Assembly: GCA_009809945.1 (NCBI GenBank)
Contig: WTPW01000841.1
Span: 1 to 64,000, forward strand
Direction of reading: 5' to 3'
DNA: 64,000 nucleotides
Origin: Gigaspora margarita
Lineage: Eukaryota > Glomeromycota > Glomeromycetes > Diversisporales > Gigasporaceae
Both the position numbers and the translations under genes were made by a program. Under the pieces are notes generated by a model. The model had not been told where the DNA came from, made no database searches, and was given only the letters and a program-made list of their open reading frames with translations. This document shows, piece by piece, positions 36,485-47,868 of this stretch. Each line of letters opens with the position of its first letter. Position 1 is the first letter of the stretch.

Positions 36485-37012
36485 TCAATCACCTGCCTGA
36501 GAACACCTTTAGACAGTTTAAATTATAAATAATTTAGAATGTCAAAAACAATTTAGGCAAAAAAATTATTTTAGTGTGCCGAATATATTTAGAATATCAA
36601 AATATTTTCGATTTCCAAAATATTTAAAAATGATGAAAATTAAAGATAATAAGGGAATTGTCACTTATTATAGCATAATAATAATAAAATTACTAAAAGT
36701 CCTATTAATCAAGGTATTAATCTATCAATACTTTTAGTAGCTAAATATAGCCTCAATTACAAATTCAACGATATAAATTAAGAAATTTCTTTGTTCACCC
36801 GGACGAACAAAGAATTTCTTTGATTTATATTGTTGATTACTTTAGAACTTGTCATTGTCAAATTACTGGCTTTGGAAGAAGCTATATTTGTGTAATAAAT
36901 AACAGTTCCCTAATATTTAAACTAATTTTTGTGTTAAATAAATATTAGCATTATTTACTGCAAATGTTACGCTTTAGTATTTTAAATCTATTACCATTGA
37001 ACTCAAAACTTA
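36485..37012. other. AT-rich stretch with a palindrome
   Basis: No gene. A long imperfect inverted repeat around aagaaatttctttgttcacccggacgaacaaagaatttctt (about 36779-36820) with further arms (caacgatataaatt / aatttatattgttg) suggests a small foldback element. Confidence 0.5.
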
Positions 37013-37020
37013 CATGCATG

Positions 37021-37826
37021 TAGTGATGGGCAACATGCAGGATTTTTAATATGTACACATTAACTTTTTATTTATTTTTCGTTCTACATATATACGTACG
37101 TACAGAGATAATGCGCAAACTGTACGTTGAAATAAAATTTTTAAATTGTCATTATTAAATAAAGTGGGAATCTAGACTTTTAATTTCTTGCATAAAATAA
37201 TACACCAAGAATATTGTGTACCATATGGGCAAAAATCTCCAAATTTCAGTGATTATTTCATATGAGTGATAAGGTTAAATAAATTCGAGCAATCATTTAT
37301 CTAATTTAGATGATTATTGACTATTTGCTCAAAAATTATAAGCTCGATTATGAATTTCTTGAGTCGTTTATAGATTTTTGTATGTATATAACCTAGTTAT
37401 AAATTTTTGTATGTATGTACAGTACTTGATCACTATAAAGTTTAGTACATTTATACATAAATTTTTATACGCTTATGATTTGATCGCTTTGTTACCATTA
37501 TAATTTTTAAATATGTATTTATATAATATTTTAAAAAATTGATAAAATTAAAGCAATTCTGAATTGATGAATTTAATAATTTTAAGATTCAAATGTTTTA
37601 AAAGTATGTAAAGTCTATATAAGCATTTTTATTTGTAATCAATACTATAAATTTTATAAGAAATGATTATTATTTTAACGAGAAATTACATTCCTCATAA
37701 TTATATATACATATATATATGTATATATATTTATTAATCGTGAAAAATCCAGAGACTCTACTCGATCCTGCGAATCCTGCAAATCCCACGTGGGATTTTT
37801 AAAAAAATCAGATTTGCCCATCACTA
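37021..37826. mobile_element. 806-bp hAT MITE
   Basis: Perfect 8-bp duplication catgcatg at 37013-37020 and 37827-37834. Ends TAGTGATGGGCAA (left) and TAGTGATGGGCAA (right, reverse complement). No transposase frame. Contains acgtacgtac and tatgtatata palindromes. The right subterminal region has ggattcgcaggatt-like direct and inverted bits (catgcaggattttta on the left, tgcgaatcctgcaaatccc on the right). Confidence 0.92.
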
Positions 37827-38057
37827 CATGCATGATGTTCATATTTTGTATTGGTATTGAAAGATTATTAGATGAATTTGGGCTAAAAAAATAAATAGAA
37901 AGTAAAATATTTAAGCACAAGCAATATTATACTTTTAGAGCTTTTGTGTTAGACATATGGTCTTCAGAAGACAATACAAGGTGCTTAATAACTCAATAAA
38001 AGTATTTATTATATTGTTATTTATTTACGATATTTTAATAAAGTTATTATTTATTTA

Positions 38058-39172
38058 CTACAAATTTTTTTTTACCTCTATATTATACTTATATTTTAAC
38101 TCTAGTTCTTTAACGCTTAACTCCAATTTCATTTTATACTCAAGTTCTAATTTATATTTTTCTAATTCTAAACTTTTATTTTCTAATTTGATACATTTTT
38201 GATGTTCAAATTTTTTACGCTCAAATTGTAATTTCTCTTTTTTTAAATCATATTGTTGTTGTTTTGTCTTTGCAGATAATATTTTACTTTCACTAATAGT
38301 GGTCATAGATTAAATATAAATTTCATCATCTTCACTTAACTTACTACATTTCTTTTTTTTCAATAAATGATCTTTTTCCGGTTGATCGATATTTTTGGAA
38401 ACCTATTATATAAATTAATATAAAATTGGCCAAAAAAAAACCAAGAATGTGGGATTAAAAAATATAAGTGTGTATATAAGTACTTGCGTACAGACGTATG
38501 TATCAGATATACATGCACATAAATTACCTTTTCAGTGCTATCAATTAGATAATCTAGATGTACATTTTCACGGTTACCAAAAATTTCATTCATTTCCATA
38601 AAAAATTCCCATTTCGATGCACCTTTGCCAGTTTTGTTAGTGCTTTCTTTCATATATTTATTAATTAACCATCTAATTTTTGATAAAACTTGTGATCCAG
38701 TTTTTCCCTTTCCGAAATAAAGAGCAGCTTTAACATAAAATTGATTTTTTCCAAATTGATAATCTTTTATATGATCAGAAAGATACACAAGTAGTGATTT
38801 TATAGTAGAATTAGGCCAAAGCTTCTTATCATTAATATCTTCGGTATCACTAACGAAATCAATAGAAAGAGACTTATTTTCAGACTTAGTCGAATTAGAA
38901 GAAGATGCAATAATAGGGGATAAAGCTGAAGACAAAGGTTTGATATTTGAAGATAAAGATTCAATAATAGAGGATAGAGGTTCGATAGGAGACAAAGGTT
39001 CTATAATAGGAGTAACACAAGAATCGTAAGTGTTATTAGAAGCAGAAGAATTACTTTTGTACAAATTAATATCGGAAGTAATCTTATAAGGATGATGTGA
39101 ATCATCTTTATTTTCATGATATACTTTAAAAATTGGTTTGCTTTAAGCGAGTTTCAAAGATTTAGGAATCAT
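38058..39172 (-). pseudogene. Myb/trihelix-like DNA-binding protein gene with two premature stops
   Basis: Best model: ATG at 39172 (MIPKSLKLA), exon 1 to 38528, intron 38403-38527 (125 bp; GTAATT donor, AATAG acceptor, phase 0), exon 2 38402-38058. Reading is continuous apart from two TAA codons: one nine codons in (KLA-stop-SKPIFK), one in exon 2 (DDEIYI-stop-SMTTISESK). Either would be CAA (Gln) with a single C-to-T change. The domain at LWPNSTIKSLLVYLSDHIKD ... SQVLSKIRWLINKYMKE resembles the trihelix/Myb_DNA-bind family (Trp, LL..L, then the Q/K..L...Y helix). The C-terminus is a long Lys/Glu/Leu coiled coil (KKEKLQFERKKFEHQK), as in many such factors. It could be the DNA-binding partner of a Harbinger element or an ordinary transcription factor relic. 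Confidence 0.65.
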
Positions 39173-39591
39173 TTTTAAAAAACTTTAATATCTTAAAAAG
39201 ACAAAATCAGGAATATTTATATTAAAAAAAAAAATACTACAGACAAATTAATAATACTTTTTTTGTAGGTCTCACATGAATCGTAATGTGAAGTTTGAAA
39301 ATGGTTCAAGAACTCTAATCTTATCAGATTCAGTCTCTGAAAATTGATCATGCAATCGATTAAAGCGATTGAAATACATATATAGATAGTTATTCCTGTT
39401 TTGTATGTGTTAATCCAACCATAATAACAGATAGTTAAAGAGCGTAATAATGATGAATGAATTATCAAAGTAACCAGAACAAGTTCTTTAAGGCTGAATC
39501 CAGTAAGGTGATTAATTTATATATATATATTTTTCATAGTTGATATAAATACCGATAAATATATTACATAAAAAAACTAAAGCTTTAATAA
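39173..39591. other. AT-rich spacer
   Basis: No recognisable feature. A minus-strand frame (39468-39217) has no domain. Confidence 0.4.
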
Positions 39592-41990
39592 TACATCAGC
39601 AAATTTATAATAGTGTAATCTTACATAAGGTCTTACGAACTGTAATATAAGCAAAATATTATGTAATATATTTCAAAATATTTTGAAATATCAAATTTTC
39701 GAAATATTACGAAAATAATTTCGAAATATTTCGAAATATATTATGAAATATTTCGGACCTCTTTCAAAATATTTTAGGACTAGGAAACCAAGCTGGATCA
39801 GTAAATCTGTAGTTCGAAATAGTTTGAAATAGTTCAATAATATTCAAATTCTGTACTACAAAAAGATCAGATTAGATCTTTTGTTTATAATTAGATCTTC
39901 TATTTTTTTATTAAACGATATATAACAATTAAAAGATTTTTAACAATTACAAAAATTCGCTGGGTAANNNNNNNNNNNNNNNNNNNNNNNNNNNNNNNNN
40001 NNNNNNNNNNNNNNNNNNNNNNNNNNNNNNNNNNNNNNNNNNNNNNNNNNNNNNNNNNNNNNNNNNNNNNNNNNNNNNNNNNNNNNNNNNNNNNNNNNNN
40101 NNNNNNNNNNNNNNNNNNNNNNNNNNNNNNNNNNNNNNNNNNNNNNNNNNNNNNNNNNNNNNNNNNNNNNNNNNNNNNNNNNNNNNNNNNNNNNNNNNNN
40201 NNNNNNNNNNNNNNNNNNNNNNNNNNNNNNNNNNNNNNNNNNNNNNNNNNNNNNNNNNNNNNNNNNNNNNNNNNNNNNNNNNNNNNNNNNNNNNNNNNNN
40301 NNNNNNNNNNNNNNNNNNNNNNNNNNNNNNNNNNNNNNNNNNNNNNNNNNNNNNNNNNNNNNNNNNNNNNNNNNNNNNNNNNNNNNNNNNNNNNNNNNNN
40401 NNNNNNNNNNNNNNNNNNNNNNNNNNNNNNNNNNNNNNNNNNNNNNNNNNNNNNNNNNNNNNNNNNNNNNNNNNNNNNNNNNNNNNNNNNNNNNNNNNNN
40501 NNNNNNNNNNNNNNNNNNNNNNNNNNNNNNNNNNNNNNNNNNNNNNNNNNNNNNNNNNNNNNNNNNNNNNNNNNNNNNNNNNNNNNNNNNNNNNNNNNNN
40601 NNNNNNNNNNNNNNNNNNNNNNNNNNNNNNNNNNNNNNNNNNNNNNNNNNNNNNNNNNNNNNNNNNNNNNNNNNNNNNNNNNNNNNNNNNNNNNNNNNNN
40701 NNNNNNNNNNNNNNNNNNNNNNNNNNNNNNNNNNNNNNNNNNNNNNNNNNNNNNNNNNNNNNNNNNNNNNNNNNNNNNNNNNNNNNNNNNNNNNNNNNNN
40801 NNNNNNNNNNNNNNNNNNNNNNNNNNNNNNNNNNNNNNNTTTTATTCTGGCACTTTGTAAGAAAAATAACCTAGGCTTTTTCGATACTTTGCAAGCAAAC
40901 CCAGACTTTTCCAGCACTTTGCAAGAATATATACAACTTGATTTCGGCAATGTTGTCACGAACTCTACTTTAAAGAAATAAAGATTTGGGGTTCATTTTT
41001 TTATTCAGTTTGCTTATATTTTATTTTTTTTGTTTGTTTTCTTTTTACTTATTTCTTTAATTTTTATTTTTTTTTATTTATTTCGGCACTTTGAGAAAAC
41101 CTTCGACGATTTCAAAATTGCAAGAATATAAACTTAAAGAAATAGAAAATTTGGGGGCTTCGTTTATTTTTTTTATTTAGTTTGCTTATATTTTTGTTTT
41201 TTGTTTGTTTTACCCTTCTGAGAAATGTTTTTTTTATTTTTCACTTCTTTGAAGTATTTAGAAAAAGAGAGCAAAACGAAGGTTATAGCCAAAACAAAAG
41301 AAATAACCAAAGCGAAGACAATAGAAAACAAAGAAGCGAAGATAATAGCTAACTATAGGGTGAACGAAAATAAGTGTGTAGGGTTAGTTTTTTGTATATA
41401 GTAATAGAATTAGATGCGACAAAGTGCGAAAGTAGTTTAAAATATTTGTAAGTATTTAAAATAATATATAATAATGTAAAAATAATACTGTAAAGAATGT
41501 ATAATATTTAAAATATAATATATAATAAAATATGTAATATTGTTTAAAAATTTTTAAATATAATTAAAATATAATAATAAATAAAAAAATATAAAATTTT
41601 ATATTAAATTGCAAAACCATGCGAAATATTGCGAAAACCTGTAAAAAAGCGTGATTATGTGAATATGTATATCGTTTATTTATTTTTTAAAAAATTTTGA
41701 AAATTTGCAAAAATTTGCAAAATATTGCAAAACAATGCGAAAATATCAAAATATTACCTCCTGCGCGCATTAGTTTATTGATCTGCATGAGTACGTGACC
41801 TCTGTAAGGAAGTAATTTTGCATTTTTTTTATTTGCAATATATTTCGAAATATTTCGAAATAATAACCGTAATATTACCATAATATGACATAATATATTA
41901 CGTAATAAATCGTATCAAACGTAAGATTTTCGTCATATTACAGGCCGTAATATCTTACGTAAGTTTACGTATATATAATTCGCTGATGTA
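39592..41990 (+). mobile_element. TACATCAGC-ended non-autonomous element with CTTTGCAAGAA motifs, copy 2 (contains gap)
   Basis: Left end tacatcagcaaatttataat; the right end, as reverse complement, is tacatcagcgaattatatat. The inverted repeats extend imperfectly for about 100 bases (cttacataaggtcttacgaa against cttacgtaagatattacggc). If the outer TA is the target duplication, the family is TA-targeting; longer duplications are not visible. Interior: GAAATATTTCGAAA palindromes, repeated (g)gcactttgcaagaa motifs, T-rich runs and a conserved block ending in ataatagctaac (about 41260-41430). An N gap covers 39968-40839. Confidence 0.8.
39968..40839. other. Assembly gap (N run)
   Basis: There are 872 N inside a repetitive element. 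The long reading frame that spans it is an artefact. Confidence 0.95.
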
Positions 41991-42795
41991 TGTAATAGTT
42001 TATTTGAATTAAACTTTTGCTTGTATATGAACTTCATTTTTCTTTCAGAACTATCAGAAGTTATAGATTGATTTCTTCATTGTTATCAAATTTAGGCATA
42101 TTACCTTACATTTATTCTCTTCAATTCCCCAATATAGTTTTTGAAAGACTACACACTCAAATAAGAACATACCAAGAAGCAATACAATTGTAAATTTCAT
42201 TAATGGCAATCACAAAACTGAGAAAACTGATTAGTCTGTTTTGCATTATAGTCTAAAATAAAAATGAAAACAGATTAGATTATTTACAATTTTATTATCT
42301 ATATAAGTGTAGTTGAGAGGCAATCATTGGCTATTCACCTGAAATTTTTGGATCTAATATGATAAAAGAAAAATGAGCAATACCAAGGAAAAATGGTACT
42401 TCAATCATATAAAACTTCATGATGGAAGTCCCACCTTGGCTGCTATTGCTGTATTATGTAAATGAGCAATTTATAGTGATACAATTCGAATATTCACAAT
42501 TTTTTCTGAACTATTTTTATTTCAGGCTTACTAGAAATAGGAACCATGCCCCTGACTTGCCTATCTGGGTAATAATTGTAATACATATTAAAAAAGTCCA
42601 TTATAACGCCCATATCTTATACAGTAAATCATTATTATATATATTAGTGCCATAAACTTTCTCATATAATTAACTTACAAGCGATAACAATATTCTTGTT
42701 ATAATGATAAGATGATTAATTATATACCAAAGAAAAGCAAAAAAATAATTATATTTAGATAATAATAAAATATGTATAGCAATTTAAAAAACTAG

Positions 42796-42841
<46 letters not shown>

Positions 42842-43300
42842 TAAAAAAGCAAAAAAAAAAAAAAAAAAAAACTTGTGATCAAATAGCGATAGTGAATTAT
42901 AAAGGGCTTTGTCAACTTTAAACAAACTAGTGCAATAATAAAAATAAAGTTGGCAAAAAAACAATACTGCACTATAAATGTTTTATTTTTAGCCTATAAT
43001 GATTAATTCATATGAAATTCTCAGTTTTCAGTTATCAATGCCGCAAAGTAGTGTTTGTTGTTTTTGTAGATGCTAGTTCAAAAAAAAAAGTAAATCGAAG
43101 TAAAATGAATACAAATTAGTATTAATATTTACACTATATAAATATTAAACTAAGTATAAATTTTATTATTTAATTACCAAGAGAGTTAAAAAAATCTTGC
43201 TCATTAAACAAATATTCACTTTTTACAAAGAACTGATAAAAGATTAAAACAATAACTTATAATGCGAAAAAAAAGAAGTTTATATAGTACAATTTTTATT
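41991..43300. other. AT-rich stretch with a dispersed repeat and poly(A) runs
   Basis: 42508-42600 (+) is the partner of the block at 31200-31310 (minus). 42800-42870 is nearly pure A, 40 and 20 bases long. TAGTGTTTG at 43048 looks like a hAT end, but no partner with a duplication was found. No gene. Confidence 0.5.
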
Positions 43301-45463
43301 TTACCTATCTAAATCATAATCCAATTGTCTTGCAACAATTTTATCTACATTATATTCACTTTCTTCATCATCTTGCATATTATTATTAGCAGACTCATCT
43401 CTATCAAGGTCTTCGAAACTTGTTCTAGAATGTGTACATGTAAAAACTGAGGATTGAAGATCAATAATATTTGAAATTTTTAAATTTAAATTTGGCTCAT
43501 CCGAATAAAGATCTTTACTAGAATTAGACAATTCAACATCATCTTCTAATAATGTTTCCTCCTCCAATTCTTTAAAAACACTTTTTGCAATATTTGCCAT
43601 TCTTTCAAGACTTACTTCTGTTGTATGAATATGATGAAGTTGTTCTGCAGGATTTGATAAATTAAATCAATAAATTTTTGCTAATCCTTCTAGTCGATCG
43701 ACTTCTAATTGAGTTCGTTTGTTTTCATAAATCTATCCCAATAATGAAAACATTCGTTCACAACTAGCTGAACTTGGTGTAATAGAAAAAAGTTTAATGG
43801 CTAAACATTGTAAATAGTTAGGCTTAATTTTGCAAGTATTCCACTACATTAATGGCATATCATAACCAATTCTATAAGGAGCAGCATAGGGGTTAGATTT
43901 TCTATTTATATACTGTTCTTGTTCTCTATAAAATCGTAAATGTGTTATTAAAGTTTTACAACTTTTTTCTGATTTACTCATCTGTTGCCATAATTTTCTA
44001 GCATAATTTGTGATTAAAGAAAATGTGCCAAATTTTAATCCAATACCTTTATAAGCCGGATGCAGAAAATATATAAGATGGATCATTAAATTCTTCAAAT
44101 CAATTATCAAATTTTGTAATACAATAATTGCGAAATTTTTTATACTCATTAGAAGAAAGATTTTGAATTGCTGCGATTTTCATCAAATTAATATAGCAGT
44201 CAGCAAGTGTAGAATGATTTGATTCTACTGCTAACATTGCATTTTTTATTGGAAATAAAACTTCTAAAAGATATTGTATATCAGTAAAAAAACTCGACCA
44301 TAAAGAATTGTTAAAATTGTAGAACCAATAATTTTAGAATAATTTTCCTAAATTTCTTCTAAACAGGTTTTAAGTTGCACAATTGAAGAAATATATTCGT
44401 ACACAATAGTCCATCTTGTTTCAACATATGTTTTAAGACCACCACCATTAATTTGATTTTGCATAATAATTTGATTTAAAATAGCTGCAACTTTATGCGA
44501 TTTTTTAAAGAATGTCACAATTTTGCTAGTATGAATCATTCTTTCTGCAAAAGTATGCTTAATAATATCCTTACTAATCAAATTAAAACAATGAGCGATG
44601 CATCAAATATTCATAATATTTTATGCTTTGAACAAATTATATGTCATGCAGCTGCTATATTGGCTCCATTGTCACTAATAATTGCTGAAATCTTATTACT
44701 ACCAATATAATTAATAATTTTTTCAATTTGATTAGCTAAAAATTCTGCTGTATGAGATTGGTTAGAATAATTTCCAAGTTAATAAAGATATTCTTGTCTT
44801 GATAGTGTCATAATAACAAAATTCCAAATAAATAATCCATTAGGAGCAGTCAAACCATTAATACCAATAGTAAGATTATTAGTATGATCCAAAATTTTAT
44901 CAACTTTATTAATAATTTTTGCAATTTTAGTATCTAATAAACATTCAGAAAGAACTTCATATAATAGAACTTCATAACCAGCATTAAGAAGGTTCAGAGC
45001 ATTTATAAAAAAAGGTTGCTAATTACATGAAAAGGAATACCACACATTATAAAAGCTAATACTATAGCTTCATCAATTATTAATTGCTTAATTTTCATAG
45101 AGTCATACCAATTAGTTATATCGGGTTGTTTGGCTGTTTTTTTTCTATTTAACTAAAGGCGAGACAGTATTTGACATGCCATAAAGAGGTTCATCAGTTG
45201 GAACATCTTCTAAATTATTAACTATAATGTAATTAAAATGATGATACCACTCTTCAGGAACCCTTTTACAACTATTAGCTAGATGTGCATGCAGTATGTG
45301 GTTTTGCACATGGATAAAATCTTTCACAAAATGAGCAGCTTCCTTCCCAATGACTATCACCTTTTGATGCACCTTTTTTAAAAAATTTCCAAACACCTGT
45401 TGGTGGGTGTCCTGCTTTTGTACTACTAGAGGTTCTTACAGAGGTTCTAGAATCTGTTTCCAT
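43301..45463 (-). pseudogene. hAT transposase with BED zinc finger, broken
   Basis: Minus-strand reading gives a full-length hAT layout. BED finger near 45400-45270: VWKFFKKG, CSFCERF, then HAHLANSCKRVP. A central catalytic part with AIISDNGANIAAACHII (Asp), then HCFNLISKDIIKHTFAERMI and GGGLKTYVETRWT (44348-44710). HPAYKGIGLKFGTFSLI (about 44050). Then the C-terminal hAT dimerisation region, KLFSITPSSASCERMFSLLG (about 43790-43735) with RLEGLAKIY, and an acidic tail ending at 43301. Damage: TAG for the Trp after SLLG, TGA for Arg (CGA) after AKIY, and several frameshifts. Its termini were not found. It may once have mobilised hAT MITEs such as those at 11185, 24563, 28499 and 37021; this is inference. 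Confidence 0.9.
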
Positions 45464-45576
45464 ATTGTTTGAAACTGATTCATTTTGTTTTTTGTTTTCG
45501 TTTAGTCATTTTTGAAAGAATATGTATTTTAATACAAAATATGATTTTTTATACAATTAAAATATTTTATTTGAAT

Positions 45577-46589
45577 GGGGTGTGGCGATATAGTGAAGTC
45601 AGGTTGTTGTCACCCCCCAAGCAACAGGTGCAGAGTTCAAATCCCACTGGGGACGGTTTTGAAAATTGCATTTGTATTATGGTAACTGATCTGCACTCCA
45701 ACTAATTGGATCTTTGATCTGTAATCTGGGTGACACCAAGTTATTGGGAGCGGACTAACTTAGTAATGTTATACAAGGGAAAAGGAAGCGTATAAGTCCT
45801 GGGAATTAGCAGAACGGAAACCGCTTGGCAAGTCCCGAGTGAAGAAGTACTCGACTTTTGATGGCGCACAGAAAAAAGGATCTTGAATGGGGACTGACTG
45901 GAAGTAGACTGACGATCAAAAGGGTTGGAGGACCCTACCAACCAGACCTCCGGAGTCGTACTAGAGGAAAAGGACATGTGTTTTGGAAGCATGTACCAAG
46001 AGGAGGGAGACCATAGGCATCCTAAAGCTGGGCTGACCAACCCTTTCGGGTCTTAGGATTGGGAGTTGCAATATGACTAGGGAAAAGGAACCAGAAGAGT
46101 GACTGACCAAGTGCTGGGGTTGGGGAACTTCACAAGGGCAGAAGTAGGTAATGGTAGCGGTTTAATGGTTAGCTCTGACTGCAAGTATACAGATAAAGCT
46201 GTAGCGAAAGTTACTGAAGCATAGGTGAATACCTAATAGTGGGATAAGTACCGCTCTACAGGTTTACCACAGGGTCAAATGCCCTCCACAAATAGGAGTT
46301 TGGCTAAAGACTCAGGGTACTTTAAACAGCAAATTACTCGTGAAAGGGTATATTGGAAGGAACATAGGACATGGGTAGTAATCAGAGGGTTTAAATAGGC
46401 AATCCCATAGTTGGATTGTAGGTATAGCAGCTAGTGTGGAACGACACCAAAAGTGTAAGTGACTGGTTGTACTCTCATTATACAAATGTAATATGTGGCG
46501 TGGTTATGCTAACCGGGCCAACCGTTTGTACCAATAAAGTGCTAGAGTATCTAAGTGGTCACCTTAATATTAAAAAAATATATATATAT
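45577..46589 (+). mobile_element. SINE-like retroposon with tRNA-like head, copy 3
   Basis: Perfect 15-bp target duplication atattttatttgaat at 45562-45576 and 46590-46604. The head ggggtgtggcgata is followed by an A box tagtgaagtcagg (45591-45603) and a B box gagttcaaatccc (45633-45645), 30 bases apart. The body is about 1 kb of moderate G+C, with an aataaagt signal at about 46534 and an A/TA-rich tail. Minus-strand frame 46040-45741 has no known domain. Confidence 0.9.
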
Positions 46590-46711
46590 ATATTTTATTT
46601 GAATACTTGTTTATTACTAGTTAAGTATTTCTTTTATGTTATTTAATTATTACTATACTACTTATTTCTTATTTTCATAAAATGTGTTCTGCTATTATGC
46701 AAGCTGTTTAT

Positions 46712-47853
46712 TTTTTATTTTTTATTTTTTTGATGTTAAAGTACTCACCTTGGGACTTAGGAATTTTTTATTCAAGATATTAGAGTCGTTAGTGACCTAC
46801 AACAGGATCACTGGCATTTGTTACATTGAAGAGAGTACAACTAGCCACACCTGCAACTTTTGGTTACCTATTTAAGTAGCCACCTAAGGTTCTACACTAG
46901 CTGCCATATCTGCAACCTGCATACCGGCATTGCCTATTTAAACCCTCTGATCTTCTGTTCCTCCTGCCAAACCTATCTTGTATTACCGGAACAATCCCAT
47001 TATATAAGTCAGTCAGACTATTCCAGATGCTTATCTGTAGTCCTTAGGACCAAGCTAGGCATTCCTGGTCTGTTATCCTCAGGAGAAACTTGGTAGAGCA
47101 TTCACTGTTTCCAGTGCTTACCTACACTTTTCGGTAACTTACGCTATAGCTTTACCTATATTCTTGCAGTTAGGGCTAACTATTAAATCGCTACCGTTAC
47201 CTACTACCACCCTTGTGAAGTTCACTGAACCCCAGTACTCCATTCCCTTACCAGGATCCTTTTTTCCAAAATTCCAAACTACCAATCCAGTTGGCGCGGA
47301 AGGATTGGTCAGCCAGGCTTTAGAGTGCCTTATGGTCTCCCTTTTCTTGGTCCCTACTTCTATAACATAGGTCCTTTTCCTCTGGTGCGACTCCGGCGGC
47401 CAGGTTGGTATGCCCCCTTTGCCATAGAGGCTCTTGCCCATCTAGTCTTCCGGTTAGTCACCATTCGGTTCCTGTAGTACCATCAAAAGTCCTGCTATCT
47501 CTTCACTCGGGTCTTGCCCAAGCCCGTTTCCTGTTTTATCCTACTTGTCCCAGGATTTCTGCGCCTTCTTTTCTCTTGTATAACAATACCCAAGTCAGTC
47601 AGCTTCCAGTTACCCAGTCGCTTCCTTTTCCCTCGTATAATATCACACAAGTTAGTTGGCTCCTGATAATTGGTGTGGCCCAGGTTACAGATCTACTGAC
47701 CCAACTTTGTATCGCAGGATACAGTCACACTGTAATGCAGATAGTGTAATGTTAAAGGTAGATTTTTCCCTTAGTGAGAATTGAACTCAGGGCCATCTCA
47801 TTACATAGGCTTGGGGGTGACAACAAGCCAGCTACACTATGTCACCACACCCC
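46712..47853 (-). mobile_element. SINE-like retroposon with tRNA-like head, copy 4
   Basis: Perfect 15-bp target duplication atgcaagctgtttat at 46697-46711 and 47854-47868. On the minus strand the head is ggggtgtggtgaca with a good A box tagtgtagctgg and a B box gagttcaattctc (near 47782-47770). The tail is a T-rich run at 46711-46737. At 1142 bp it is the longest copy. It lies tail to tail with copy 3, with only 122 bp between them, giving a near 1-kb inverted pair. Confidence 0.9.
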
Positions 47854-47868
47854 ATGCAAGCTGTTTAT

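Noticed and set aside
39940-40959. 339-codon frame on the minus strand
   Set aside because: It spans the 872-base N run and has no supporting sequence.
42784-42972. 62-codon poly-Phe frame
   Set aside because: Pure translation of poly(A) runs on the other strand.
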